The notes: generated by a model from the letters alone, not told the origin. Positions 16,530-24,216 are shown, counted from the stretch's first letter. The stretch is 34,237 nt of DNA from Defluviicoccus sp. bin129 (GCA_002239065.1 MPNO01000052.1:1-34237), one strand, 5' to 3'. A program made the numbers and translations.

Positions 16530-16785
16530 AGTAGTCCTCGTCCCGCTTCAGGAACTTGCGGAGCTCCTTGGCGGCGAGCACCAGGAAGACGCAGCAGACG
16601 AAGCCGTACCATCCCTGGAAGCCGAACGACCCGTCGAAACCGAGCTCGGCATGCTTGTGGTAGAAGAAGTCGAGCAGCCCGAGAGCCGCGCAGACGCCGA
16701 CCACCGCCCAGAACACCTTGGTCACGCTGCCCGGGCGGTCGAGCCAGTATTCGCGTTCGCCTTCGGGCCTCTTGTCGTCAGCCAT
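16519..16785 (-). CDS. Small two-helix membrane protein of the Mrp operon
   Basis: The 88-residue protein has a charged N-terminus (MADDKRPEGEREYWLDRPGS), two membrane helices (VFWAVVGVCAALGLLDFFY and GWYGFVCCVFLVLAAKELRK) and a charged C-terminus ending DEDYYDR. It is not one of the seven classical Mrp subunits. Its place between two large antiporter subunits, with 10 bases before it and an 11-base overlap after it, suggests an accessory subunit of the complex. I know of no function for the family. Confidence 0.8.
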   Translation of the reverse strand: MADDKRPEGEREYWLDRPGSVTKVFWAVVGVCAALGLLDFFYHKHAELGFDGSFGFQGWYGFVCCVFLVLAAKELRKFLKRDEDYYDR

Positions 16786-16795
16786 CGCTCGGGCC

Positions 16796-18316
16796 TCAGC
16801 GTTCCGCGATCGGGGCGAGGAAGGCCGCGATGTCGTCGGCCGCGAAGAACAGCGCCAGGCAGCCGAGCGCGGTCAGGCAGAGCGGCACGACGCAGAACAT
16901 CGGCGCCTCCCTGATGCCGCCTCCTTCGTCGCCATGATCGTCATGCGCCGGCGCGGCGGCGGCGCCGGCCGATTGCGGCACCGGCTCGGCCCCGTTCTTG
17001 AGCGAGACGAAGCCGCGCGCGGCGACCGGGATCAGATAGGCGACGTTGAGCAGCGACGAGATCATCAGCACGGCGACGAAGATCAGCTGCTCCGCGTCCG
17101 CCGCGCCGAGGCCGAGATACCACTTGCTCCACGCGCCGCCGAGCGGCGGCAGCCCGGTGACGCTGAGCGCGCCGATGGCGAAGGCGGCGAAGGTGAACGG
17201 CATGCGCCGCCCGAGCCCGCCCATGTCGCTGATCTCGGTCTTGTGCGCCGCCACCAGGATCGCCCCGGCGCAGAAGAACAGCGTGATCTTGCCGAAGGCG
17301 TGCATGGCGATATGCATCGCCCCGCCGACCACGCTCCAGCTCGTCGACAGCGCCGCGCCGAGCACCACGTAGCTGAGCTGGCTCACCGTCGAATAGGCGA
17401 GCCGGGCCTTGAGGTTGTCCTTGGTCAGCGCCACCAGCGAGGCGATGACGATGGTGGCGCCCGCGACATACATCAGCCAGGTGCTCGCCCCGGTCTCGCT
17501 GAGATAGTCGACGCCGAAGATGTAGATCGAGACCTTGAGCACGGTGAACACGCCCGCCTTGACCACGGCGACGGCGTGCAGCAGCGCGCTGACCGGCGTC
17601 GGCGCCACCATCGCTGCCGGCAGCCAGCGGTGGATCGGCATCAGCGCCGCCTTGCCGATGCCGTACATGTAGAGGAACAGCAGCAGGATCAGCCCCCAGC
17701 CCTCGACCTTGCCGGCGAGGATGCCGCCGGGGGTGAAGTCGAGCGTGCCGGCCGCGCCGTAGGTCCAGACGATGCCGACCAGCTGCAACCCGATCGAGGT
17801 CGACAGCAGGATGCCGAGATAGGTCCGCCCGGCGCGCATCGATTCCGGCGACCGGTGGTGGGTGACCAGCGGGTAGGTCGACAGCGTCAGCACCTCGTAG
17901 GCGATGAACAGCGTCAGCATGTTGCCCGACATCGCCACGCCGAGCGCCGCCGAGATGGCGATCGCGAAGCAGATATAGAACCGCGTCTGGTTCTCCTCGT
18001 GGTGCCCCCGCATGTAGCCGATGGCGTAGAACGCGGTGACGATCCAGAGGAACGAGGCGACCAGGGCGAACAGCATGCCGAGGGGCTCGACGACGAAGCG
18101 GATGCCGAGCCCCGGCACGAAATCGAACAGCAGGAGCTCGGGCCGCCCGCCCGCCTCGACCGCCGGAAGGACGCGCCAGACCGCGAGGAAGGTCGCGACC
18201 GAGGCCGCGATCATCGCGCCGTCGCGCAGGTTGGGCCGCCGCCCGAACAGCGCGATCAGCACCGCCCCGGCGAGCGGGCCGCAGAGCGCCACCGCCATCG
18301 CGAGGGGGACGCTCAC
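16796..18316 (-). CDS. Second NuoL/M/N-type antiporter subunit (MrpD-like)
   Basis: The 506-residue membrane protein has about 14 helices with the conserved ion-path residues: glutamate in LTLFIAYEVLTLSTYPL, lysine in GIGKAALMPIHRWLPAAM and a second lysine in HAVAVVKAGVFTVLK, plus DNLKARLAYSTVSQLSYVVL. It resembles MrpD/NuoM. The GTG start overlaps the stop of the upstream MrpD gene in GTGA, so the two large subunits are made in a coupled way. A loop rich in His, Asp and Gly (PAHDDHGDEGGG) before the last helices is unusual for this family. Confidence 0.88.
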   Translation of the reverse strand: MSVPLAMAVALCGPLAGAVLIALFGRRPNLRDGAMIAASVATFLAVWRVLPAVEAGGRPELLLFDFVPGLGIRFVVEPLGMLFALVASFLWIVTAFYAIGYMRGHHEENQTRFYICFAIAISAALGVAMSGNMLTLFIAYEVLTLSTYPLVTHHRSPESMRAGRTYLGILLSTSIGLQLVGIVWTYGAAGTLDFTPGGILAGKVEGWGLILLLFLYMYGIGKAALMPIHRWLPAAMVAPTPVSALLHAVAVVKAGVFTVLKVSIYIFGVDYLSETGASTWLMYVAGATIVIASLVALTKDNLKARLAYSTVSQLSYVVLGAALSTSWSVVGGAMHIAMHAFGKITLFFCAGAILVAAHKTEISDMGGLGRRMPFTFAAFAIGALSVTGLPPLGGAWSKWYLGLGAADAEQLIFVAVLMISSLLNVAYLIPVAARGFVSLKNGAEPVPQSAGAAAAPAHDDHGDEGGGIREAPMFCVVPLCLTALGCLALFFAADDIAAFLAPIAER

Positions 18317-19788
18317 GGCCCCGCCCCCATCAGGGCGCGCGCGGCGTGTTCGGCGACGCCGACCGGGAGCGAGGTCTCGATGCCGAAATAGACATTGAGC
18401 GCGATCAGCAGCCAGGTCGGGACGAGCAGCGCCGCCGGCGCCTCGCCGGTGGGCGCCCCGGGCGGGGGCTCGCGGAAATAGGCCGCCTCCACCACCCGCC
18501 AGATGTAGATCACCGCGAGCAGCGAGGAGATGACGATCAGCGCCGCGATCAGCGGCTCGTCTGCGGCGAGCGCGGCGAGGATCAGATACCATTTGGAGAT
18601 GAACCCCGCGGTCAGCGGGATCCCGATCAGGCTGAGCCCGCCGGCGGTGAACGCCGCCATGGTCCACGGCATGCGCCTTCCCATGCCGGCGAAATCCTCG
18701 ATCCGGAACGAGGCCTGGCGGTAGGCGATGCAGCCGATGGCGAGGAACAGCGCGCCCTTCATGAGCGCGTGGTTGAACAGGTGGACGACCGAGGCGGTGA
18801 GCCCGTCGACCGTCACCAGGCTCAGCCCGAGCACCATGTAGCCGATCTGGGCGACGCTCGAATAGGCGAGCATGCGCTTCACGCTGTCCTGGAAGATCGC
18901 GATCGTCGAGGCGACGAACATGGCGAGCACCGCGAGCACCATCAGCGGCAGCGCGGTGGGCAGCACTTCGAAGGAGAACTCGACCCCGAAGACGGTGAAC
19001 AGGAAGCGGATCAGGACATAGACGCCCACCTTGGTCGCCGTCGCCGCGAGGAAGGCGCTGACCGTGGACGGCGCGTAGGTGTAGGCCTTGGGCAGCCAGA
19101 AATGGAGCGGGAACAGGGCGAGCTTGATCGCCGCGCCGACGATCAGGAAGGCGAAGGCCGCGATCACCGTCCGGTTGTAGCCGGTCGCGGGCAGGCGCTC
19201 GGCGATGTCGTTCATGTTGAGCGTGCCGGTCGCGCCGTAGATCAGCCCGATGCCGATGACGATGAAGGTCGCGCCGATGGTGCCGACGACCAGGTACTGG
19301 AAGGCGGCGGTGAGCGCCCGGCGGTGCGGGCCCAGGCTGATCAGGATGCAGGAGGCGAGCGAGGAGATTTCCAGGAAGACGAACAGGTTGAAGGCGTCGC
19401 CGGTGATCGCGACGCCGAGCAGCCCGGTCAGGCAGAGCAGGAACGCGCAGTAGAACAGATAGGCCTTCTCGCCCACCATCTCGATCAGCAGGCTGCGCGG
19501 GGTGAAGGGCAGCACCACCGCGCCGATCCCGCTGACGATCAGCAGCACGAAGGCGTTCAGCGCATCGACCCGGTACTCGATGCCGAACGGCGCGGCCCAG
19601 CCGCCGAGCTCGTAGCTGATGGTGCCGGTGGTCAGGACCTGGTCCAGCAGCAGGCAGGACACCGCGAAGGCCGCCCAGGTCGTCGACAGGGCCAGCAGGA
19701 AGGCGAGGTCGCGGCCCCGCACCAGGATGCAGGCGGGCGCCGCCAAGAGCGTGAGCACGACCTGGAGGGCGGGCAGATGCGCGGTCAT
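18313..19788 (-). CDS. mrpD: Mrp antiporter subunit D
   Basis: The 491-residue, about 14-helix subunit is the standard MrpD: glutamate in FNLFVFLEISSLAS, lysine in VGAAIKLALFPLHFWLPKAY, lysine in AATATKVGVYVLIRFL and KRMLAYSSVAQIGYMVL. MrpD and MrpA form the ion-translocating part of the Na+/H+ antiporter and are homologous to complex I pump subunits. The ATG overlaps the mrpC stop by four bases. Length matches the family (about 490-500). Confidence 0.93.
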   Translation of the reverse strand: MTAHLPALQVVLTLLAAPACILVRGRDLAFLLALSTTWAAFAVSCLLLDQVLTTGTISYELGGWAAPFGIEYRVDALNAFVLLIVSGIGAVVLPFTPRSLLIEMVGEKAYLFYCAFLLCLTGLLGVAITGDAFNLFVFLEISSLASCILISLGPHRRALTAAFQYLVVGTIGATFIVIGIGLIYGATGTLNMNDIAERLPATGYNRTVIAAFAFLIVGAAIKLALFPLHFWLPKAYTYAPSTVSAFLAATATKVGVYVLIRFLFTVFGVEFSFEVLPTALPLMVLAVLAMFVASTIAIFQDSVKRMLAYSSVAQIGYMVLGLSLVTVDGLTASVVHLFNHALMKGALFLAIGCIAYRQASFRIEDFAGMGRRMPWTMAAFTAGGLSLIGIPLTAGFISKWYLILAALAADEPLIAALIVISSLLAVIYIWRVVEAAYFREPPPGAPTGEAPAALLVPTWLLIALNVYFGIETSLPVGVAEHAARALMGAGP

Positions 19789-20144
19789 ATCGCCGGCCCG
19801 TCCTGGTCGCCGATCTCGTCCTCCTCGATGGTGCCGTAGGCCTCGCGGATGCGCACCACGAGCGCGAGGCCGAGCGCGAGCGTCGCCACGCCGACCACGA
19901 TCGCGGTCAGGATCAGCACATGGGGGAGGGGGTTGGAATAGATCTCGATCCCCTCGGCGACGATCGGCGCGGTGCCGTCCCTGACCTTGCCGAGGGTGAT
20001 GTAGAGCACGAAGACGGCGGCCTGGAACACGGTGAGCCCCACCATCTTCTTGACCAGATTGCCGTGCTCGATGACGACATAGAGCCCCGCCATCATCAGG
20101 AAGACGACGATCCAGTAGTTGTACAGGCCGACGAAATCCACCAA
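19785..20144 (-). CDS. mrpC: Mrp antiporter subunit C (NuoK-like)
   Basis: The 119-residue protein has three membrane helices: YNYWIVVFLMMAGLYVVIEH, KKMVGLTVFQAAVFVLYITL and the last containing PHVLILTAIVVGVATLALGL, the NuoK/MrpC signature in which the TAIVVG helix follows a conserved Pro. A C-terminal acidic tail follows. The start is TTG 20144 or the next codon GTG 20141; neither has a strong ribosome site, and coupling to mrpB, whose stop is one base before, probably drives translation. Confidence 0.92.
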   Translation of the reverse strand: MVDFVGLYNYWIVVFLMMAGLYVVIEHGNLVKKMVGLTVFQAAVFVLYITLGKVRDGTAPIVAEGIEIYSNPLPHVLILTAIVVGVATLALGLALVVRIREAYGTIEEDEIGDQDGPAI

Positions 20145-20145
20145 G

Positions 20146-20562
20146 TCAGCGTTCCCGCCCGGCGAAGTAGTAGAAGATGGAGACCATCACCGAGGCGACG
20201 GTGACGCCGACGCCGAACTCGATCAGCAGGATGCCGAGATGCTGGCCGTGCACCGGGTCGTGGGCGAGGACGTTGTAGTCGAGATAGTTGCCGCCCAGCA
20301 GCAGCCCGGCGACGCCGACGCCGGCGAAGATCAGCACGCCGAGGGCGAAGCCGGCGCGCAACACGTCCGACGACAGCACGCCGCGCAAATCGTCGAGGCC
20401 GAAGACGAGCCCGTAGAGGATGAACCCGGCGCCGAAGATCACGCCGGCCTGGAACCCGCCGCCCGGCCCGTAATCGCCGTGGAACTGCACGTAGAGCGCG
20501 AAGATCAGGATGAACGGCATCAGCAGCTTGGTGACGACGCGGAGGATCAGGAGGTCCCTCAT
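20146..20562 (-). CDS. mrpB: Mrp antiporter subunit B
   Basis: The 138-residue protein has four membrane helices and the MrpB signature (LLMPFILIFALYVQFHGDYG, PGGGFQAGVIFGAGFIL, GNYLDYNVLAHDPVHGQHLG, LLIEFGVGVTVASVMVSIFY). MrpB sits beside MrpA/C-terminal domain in the antiporter's proximal membrane arm. Its ATG overlaps the upstream MrpA-C-terminal gene by four bases (20559-20562). Length is normal. Confidence 0.93.
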   Translation of the reverse strand: MRDLLILRVVTKLLMPFILIFALYVQFHGDYGPGGGFQAGVIFGAGFILYGLVFGLDDLRGVLSSDVLRAGFALGVLIFAGVGVAGLLLGGNYLDYNVLAHDPVHGQHLGILLIEFGVGVTVASVMVSIFYYFAGRER

Positions 20563-21119
20563 GCCTCCTCCTCCGCCGCCTCGGTCTCGCGGCGATGGGC
20601 GCGCCAGCGCCCGAGCAGCAGCACCACGCCGATGCCGGCGGTGAAGATCACCGTCACCTCGCCCAGCGTGTCGTAGCCCCGGTAGCTCGCCAGCACCGCG
20701 GTGACCACGTTGGGAATGCCGGTCTTCTCCGGCCCGCCCTCGAGATATTCGGGGACCACGTGGTGGTTGGCCGGCGCCGCCGGGTCGCCGTAGCGCGGCA
20801 TGTCGAGCGTACCGTAGATCAGCACCGCGCCGGTCACCGCGACCACGGCGAGCGAGATCCACGCGTTGTGGACCGGTTTCTTCTCCTCGCTGGTGGTGAG
20901 CGCCAGGGTTCCCAGGAACAGCACGGTCGAGATGCCGGCGCCGACCGCGGCCTCGGTGAAGGCGACGTCGACCGCGTCGAGGATCACGAAGATGGTTGCC
21001 GCCAGCAGGCTGTAGATCCCCGCCAGCATGACCACCACGAACAGGTTGCGCGCCCGCACGATGCCGATCACCGCGACCGCCATGAACAGGAGGATGACGA
21101 TGTTGACGGCCTCGTTCAG
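20559..21119 (-). CDS. Stand-alone C-terminal domain of MrpA (DUF4040 plus MbhE-like)
   Basis: The protein carries what is normally the C-terminus of MrpA: a DUF4040/MbhD-like part (ARNLFVVVMLAGIYSLLAAT, VDVAFTEAAVGAGISTVLFL) and an MbhE-like part with VVTAVLASYRGYDTLGE. The NuoL-like N-terminal half of MrpA is absent. The first ATG (21083, 174 residues) lies inside the first helix and has no ribosome site. An in-frame CTG at 21117-21119 overlaps the mrpG stop in CTGA, has GGGGAGG seven bases upstream, and would restore a full first helix (186 residues). No ATG, GTG or TTG exists in frame between the preceding stop and 21083. I give the CTG start but either is possible. Confidence 0.85.
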   Translation of the reverse strand: MNEAVNIVILLFMAVAVIGIVRARNLFVVVMLAGIYSLLAATIFVILDAVDVAFTEAAVGAGISTVLFLGTLALTTSEEKKPVHNAWISLAVVAVTGAVLIYGTLDMPRYGDPAAPANHHVVPEYLEGGPEKTGIPNVVTAVLASYRGYDTLGEVTVIFTAGIGVVLLLGRWRAHRRETEAAEEEA

Positions 21120-21448
21120 CCTTCCGCCTCCCCGTCCCGGAGGTCGTGGTCGAGCTGCGGCTCCTCGTCGCTCTCATAGGCGGCATGGACCAGCGCGAAG
21201 GTCGCCGTCGGGCTGGTGAAGAAGATGAACGCCAGGATCATGGCCAGCTTCACGGTGACCAGCGTGGCGCCGCCTTGCAGCATCAGCCCGATCAGGATCA
21301 GCCCGGCGCCGCCGGTATCGGTGACGCCGGCCGCGTGGCTCCGCGTGTAGACGTCCGGAAAGCGGACGATGCCGATCCCGCCGATCGCCACCAGCGCGCC
21401 GCCGCCCAGCAGCAGGACCCAGCTCGCGATGTCGAGCGCCAGCGCCAT
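21116..21448 (-). CDS. mrpG: Mrp antiporter subunit G
   Basis: The 110-residue subunit has three membrane helices and the family pattern GGIGIVRFPDVYTRSHAAGV then DTGGAGLILIGLMLQGG and FIFFTSPTATFALVHAAYES. MrpG is a small structural subunit of the cation/proton antiporter. The ATG overlaps the mrpF stop in TGATG. The C-terminal tail is acidic. Length is typical (about 100-120). Confidence 0.93.
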   Translation of the reverse strand: MALALDIASWVLLLGGGALVAIGGIGIVRFPDVYTRSHAAGVTDTGGAGLILIGLMLQGGATLVTVKLAMILAFIFFTSPTATFALVHAAYESDEEPQLDHDLRDGEAEG

Positions 21449-21735
21449 CAGCCGCGCTCCCCGCCGCCGGTCTCGCCGGTGCGGCCGAGGTCGCCGTATT
21501 TGAAGAACTTGAGCACCGCGATGGTGCCGATGAAGTTGATCAGCGCGTAGGCGAGCGCGATGTCGAGGAACTCGGGCCGGCCGAACAGGAAGCCGACGAC
21601 GGCGAGGATCAGCACGGTCTTGGTGCCGAACGTGTTGACCGAGAGTATGCGGTCGTAGAGCGTCGGCCCGATCAGCGCGCGGGCCAGCGCGAGCGCCATG
21701 GCCGCGACCAGCCCGATGGCGGCGGCGGTGAACAT
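21448..21735 (-). CDS. mrpF: Mrp antiporter subunit F
   Basis: The 95-residue subunit has three membrane helices and the MrpF signature ARALIGPTLYDRILSVNTFG followed by TKTVLILAVVGFLFGRPEFLDIALAYALINFIG in the sequence (only the start is quoted as key motif: TKTVLILAV, EFLDIALAYAL). The ATG overlaps the mrpE stop (TGATG at 21735). Together with E and G it forms the small-subunit end of the antiporter. Confidence 0.93.
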   Translation of the reverse strand: MFTAAAIGLVAAMALALARALIGPTLYDRILSVNTFGTKTVLILAVVGFLFGRPEFLDIALAYALINFIGTIAVLKFFKYGDLGRTGETGGGERG

Positions 21736-22274
21736 CAGTCGCCGCCCGCCATCCGGGTCACCCGGCGGTCCATCTCGCCGCGCGCGAGCTCGTCGGCGCC
21801 GTCGCGCGACAGGGCGTGCACCAGGATTTCGCCCTCGCCGACATCGACCGACACGGTGCCCGGGGTAAGCGTGATCGAGTTGGCGAAGATCACCCGGCCG
21901 AGATCGGTCGCCTGGGTGGCGCGGATGCGCAGCAGGGTGGGGCTGATCGACCGGCCCGGGGTGAGGATCCGCCGGGCGACGTCGATATTGGCCTTGCCGA
22001 TCTCGGCCATCAGCCAGGGCCAGTAGACCGCCCCGCGCCAGGTCAGGTGGACGGGGTGCCCCTCATGGTCGATCACGTCCATCCGGTGGGTGAAGTAGAC
22101 CACGGTCGCGCAGGAGGCGAGCCCGAGCCCGATTAGCAGCGGATCGTAATGGCCGGAAAGGAGAAGCCAGGTGCCGAACAGCACACAACCAAGAGATAAT
22201 GCGTGAACCACTGCCGCCCTGTCGCAGACATGATTACCGGCGTTCGGCGCCGCGTCCCCGGGCCGATCGCGCAT
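21735..22274 (-). CDS. mrpE: Mrp antiporter subunit E
   Basis: The protein (179 residues from ATG 22274) has two N-terminal membrane helices (VVHALSLGCVLFGTWLLLSG, PLLIGLGLASCATVVYFTHR) and a soluble domain with the MrpE signature: LIAEIGKAN-like LMAEIGKANIDVARRILTPG, VIFANSITLTPGTVSVDVGE and ILVHALSRDGADEL. The first 20 residues are not family-like; an internal GTG at 22211 (158 residues) has AGGGCGG just before it and may be the true start. It is the first gene of the ten-gene operon and diverges from the cold-shock gene. Confidence 0.9.
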   Translation of the reverse strand: MRDRPGDAAPNAGNHVCDRAAVVHALSLGCVLFGTWLLLSGHYDPLLIGLGLASCATVVYFTHRMDVIDHEGHPVHLTWRGAVYWPWLMAEIGKANIDVARRILTPGRSISPTLLRIRATQATDLGRVIFANSITLTPGTVSVDVGEGEILVHALSRDGADELARGEMDRRVTRMAGGD

Positions 22275-22351
22275 CCGCGAACCCTAGTCCGCGGTCATCC
22301 GGTTGGCCAGCCCAAAGTGCCGCCCCTGCCGGACGCCGCCCGACAAAAGTG

Positions 22352-22380
22352 TTGGCACGCCATGGAGCAATGATGCTAGT
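22352..22380 (+). promoter_or_regulatory. Candidate promoter of the cold-shock gene
   Basis: TTGGCA (22352-22357) is separated by 17 bases from GCTAGT (22375-22380), an imperfect sigma-70-type pair. It would start transcription near 22387, giving a leader of about 50 bases that is AT-rich for this genome and carries CAGGGAGA before the GTG. A sigma-54 reading of TGGCACG was considered and rejected. Confidence 0.35.
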
Positions 22381-22388
22381 CTGACCAA

Positions 22389-22400
22389 ATTGGTACCAAT
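22389..22400. repeat. 12-bp palindrome in the cold-shock gene leader
   Basis: ATTGGTACCAAT is a perfect palindrome placed about where transcription should begin. ACCAA recurs at 22384, 22395 and 22404. It could be an operator or an mRNA hairpin in the 5' leader; the sequence alone does not distinguish these. Confidence 0.5.
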
Positions 22401-22437
22401 GTAACCAAAACAAAATTTTTTTCAGGGAGAATTCGTC

Positions 22438-23001
22438 GTGTCGGAGTCTCACGGCGGAGGCGATCAAGTTGCCTCGTCCAGAATGCGGGGTACGGTTAAG
22501 TGGTTTAACGCGGTCAAGGGGTACGGCTTCGTCACGCCGGAGAACGCGTCGGGCGACGTTTTTCTTCACATGACGGTGCTGCGTCAGGCCGGTCTGGACA
22601 AGCTTCCGGTGGGTTCGACCGTCGAATGCGAGACGGTACAGGCGGCCAAGGGGCTCCAGGTCCAGTCGATCCTCACGGTCGATCTTTCCACCGCCGTTCC
22701 CGAAGGCGAAGGGGGGTTCGAGCGCGGCCCGCCCCCGGTTTCCCCGGCGCATCCCGAAGCGCAGGGGGACTTCGAAATGGCCACCGTCAAATGGTTCAAC
22801 CCGCACAAGGGCTACGGCTTCGTGTGCCCGGACGACACCCAGCTCGACGTCTTCATCCACATGGTGACGCTGCGCCGCGCCAATCTGGCCGGGCTGGTGA
22901 CCGGGCAGAAGGTGATGGTCAAGACGGCGCAGGGGCCGAAGGGGATGCAGGCGGTCGAAATCCTGCTGCCCGGCCCCGGCAGCGTCGAGCAATTCGGCTA
23001 G
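22438..23001 (+). CDS. Double cold-shock-domain nucleic-acid-binding protein
   Basis: The 187-residue protein has two cold-shock domains joined by an acidic/proline linker. Domain 1 (about residues 16-80) has GTVKWFNAVKGYGFVTPE and DVFLHMTVLRQAG; domain 2 (about 113-180) has ATVKWFNPHKGYGFVCPD and DVFIHMVTLRRAN. RNP1 (KGYGFV) is intact in both; the RNP2-like strand reads VFxHM instead of the common VFVHxS, as in other alphaproteobacterial double-CSD proteins I recall. It binds single-stranded RNA or DNA and probably acts as an RNA chaperone. The GTG start has CAGGGAGA upstream. The DUF192 gene follows after two bases. Confidence 0.93.
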   Translation: MSESHGGGDQVASSRMRGTVKWFNAVKGYGFVTPENASGDVFLHMTVLRQAGLDKLPVGSTVECETVQAAKGLQVQSILTVDLSTAVPEGEGGFERGPPPVSPAHPEAQGDFEMATVKWFNPHKGYGFVCPDDTQLDVFIHMVTLRRANLAGLVTGQKVMVKTAQGPKGMQAVEILLPGPGSVEQFG

Positions 23002-23003
23002 CC

Positions 23004-23489
23004 GTGAACCGGCCGGTGGCGCGCCGCCGGTCGGTAGTCGTCGGTCTGGGCGCCTGTCTCGTCGGCCTCGCGGCCGCGCCGGCGGCGGCGCAGCGCGCGC
23101 TCGCGAAATTCGCCAGATCGAGCCTCGCCATACAGGCCGGGGGGAAGCTGCACCGCTTCACCGTGGAGGTCGCCCGGACCCCCCGCCAGCATTCGCAGGG
23201 GCTGATGTTCCGCCGCCGGATGGCGGCCGATGCCGGGATGCTGTTCGTCTACGACCCGCCCCGGCCGGTCTCGATGTGGATGCGCAACACCTATATCCCG
23301 CTCGACATGATCTTCATCGCGCCGAGCGGGCGGATCTCGCATATCGTCGAACGCACCGTGCCGCTGTCGGTGGAGACCATCCCGTCCCGCGGCACGGTGC
23401 GCGCGGTGCTCGAGCTGAACGCCGGCACGGCGGCGCGGCTCGGGATTCAGCCCGGCCAGACGGTGGCCACGCCCGCGCTGGGACGCTAG
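23004..23489 (+). CDS. Exported DUF192 family protein
   Basis: The 161-residue protein has a positively charged, hydrophobic N-terminus (RRRSVVVGLGACLVGLAAAP, cleavage probably after AAA-Q near residue 29) and a DUF192 domain with its signatures RTPRQHSQGLMFRRRM, GMLFVYDPPRPVSMWMRNTY and IPLDMIFIAPSGRISHI. The domain forms a small beta barrel of unproven function in the periplasm. The GTG lies two bases after the cold-shock gene stop and lacks its own strong ribosome site, so translation probably depends on the upstream gene. It converges on higA with six bases between the stops. This csp-DUF192 arrangement is frequent in Alphaproteobacteria from memory. Confidence 0.9.
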   Translation: MNRPVARRRSVVVGLGACLVGLAAAPAAAQRALAKFARSSLAIQAGGKLHRFTVEVARTPRQHSQGLMFRRRMAADAGMLFVYDPPRPVSMWMRNTYIPLDMIFIAPSGRISHIVERTVPLSVETIPSRGTVRAVLELNAGTAARLGIQPGQTVATPALGR

Positions 23490-23495
23490 CCCGCT

Positions 23496-23786
23496 TCAGG
23501 CGGCGGGCGTCAGGCGTTCCACCTCGATCCGGTCCGCCCGCTTCATCGCCTGGGCGAGGTCCCAGGCCGCCTGCAGCCGGTACCAGGTCTCGGCTCCGCC
23601 GCCGAAGGCCTTGTCGAGGCGGATCGCCATCTCCGGCGAGATGCCGGACCGGCAATTGACGATGCCGGAAAGCTGCTTGCGGCTGATACCCAGCCCGCGC
23701 GCCGCCTCCGTCACGCTCAGTCCCAGCGGTTCGAGGCAGTCATGACGCACCGACAGCCCGGGATGGGGCGGGTCCTTCATCGGCAT
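23496..23786 (-). CDS. higA: HigA-family antitoxin
   Basis: The 96-residue protein is an XRE-type helix-turn-helix antitoxin: [20 protein letters not shown], then [20 protein letters not shown] as the DNA-binding helices, and [30 protein letters not shown] as the family's tail (key residues: [14 protein letters not shown]). HigA neutralises HigB and represses its own operon. AGGAGG precedes the first ATG; a second ATG two codons in is possible. It follows higB by 12 bases. Length is normal. Confidence 0.92.
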   Translation of the reverse strand: MPMKDPPHPGLSVRHDCLEPLGLSVTEAARGLGISRKQLSGIVNCRSGISPEMAIRLDKAFGGGAETWYRLQAAWDLAQAMKRADRIEVERLTPAA

Positions 23787-23798
23787 GCGACGGTCCTC

Positions 23799-24077
23799 CT
23801 AGTGGTAGTCGGTCAAGTCCACGTCCCTGACATCGCGGCCGTCGAAACGAAACACAATTCGCCAGTTGGCGGACAGTCTGATCGACCAGTAGCCCGCGCG
23901 GTCTCCTCTCAGCACATGCAATCTGAAGCCCGGCAGGTTCATGTCGTCCGGCTCGCTCGCCACGTCGAGGCGGGCAAGCACGCGTTCCACCTTGGAGATC
24001 AGCGCCGGGGCGATCCGTCTGCTGTCACCGTTCTCGAACAGGCGCTTGAGGCCGGCATGGCGAAAACCGCGTATCAC
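23799..24077 (-). CDS. higB: HigB-family ribosome-dependent mRNA interferase toxin
   Basis: The 92-residue toxin belongs to the RelE/HigB fold: VIRGFRHAGLKRLFENGDSR, LDVASEPDDMNLPGFRLHVL, GYWSIRLSANWRIVFRFDG and the terminal DVRDVDLTDYH. HigB cleaves mRNA on translating ribosomes. The basic and aromatic residues of the active face (RLSANWRIVFRF) are kept, so it looks active. GTG 24077 is the only good start near the family N-terminus; it has no Shine-Dalgarno site, lies within a palindrome, and may be leaderless. It is the first gene of the pair and diverges from the NCS2 permease gene. Confidence 0.9.
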   Translation of the reverse strand: MIRGFRHAGLKRLFENGDSRRIAPALISKVERVLARLDVASEPDDMNLPGFRLHVLRGDRAGYWSIRLSANWRIVFRFDGRDVRDVDLTDYH

Positions 24078-24113
24078 ACCGGTGTGTGTAACTTGTAACG
24101 GGGCAAGTAACAA
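24075..24113 (-). promoter_or_regulatory. higBA promoter with overlapping palindromic operator
   Basis: On the minus strand TTGTTA (24108-24113), a 17-base spacer and TACACA (24085-24090) make a promoter whose start would fall at or next to the higB GTG (24077). The perfect palindrome CACACCGGTGTG (24075-24086) overlaps the -10 end and the start codon, a natural place for HigA to bind. The repeat GTAACTTGTAAC (24088-24099) is adjacent. Confidence 0.5.
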
Positions 24114-24216
24114 CGAGAAAATCTCTTCTTCACCCCAACCCCGCCGGCCCTGCCCGTGCGCGGGTGGAATGTGCCATAGTTCGGTCGATTCTCCACCCCG
24201 AACCCGGGAATGCGGC

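Noticed and set aside
22353..22369. Sigma-54-like promoter TGGCACG before the cold-shock gene
   Set aside because: The -12 element is GGAGCA and its GC dinucleotide is 11 instead of 10 bases from the GG of the -24 box, so spacing and sequence both fail.
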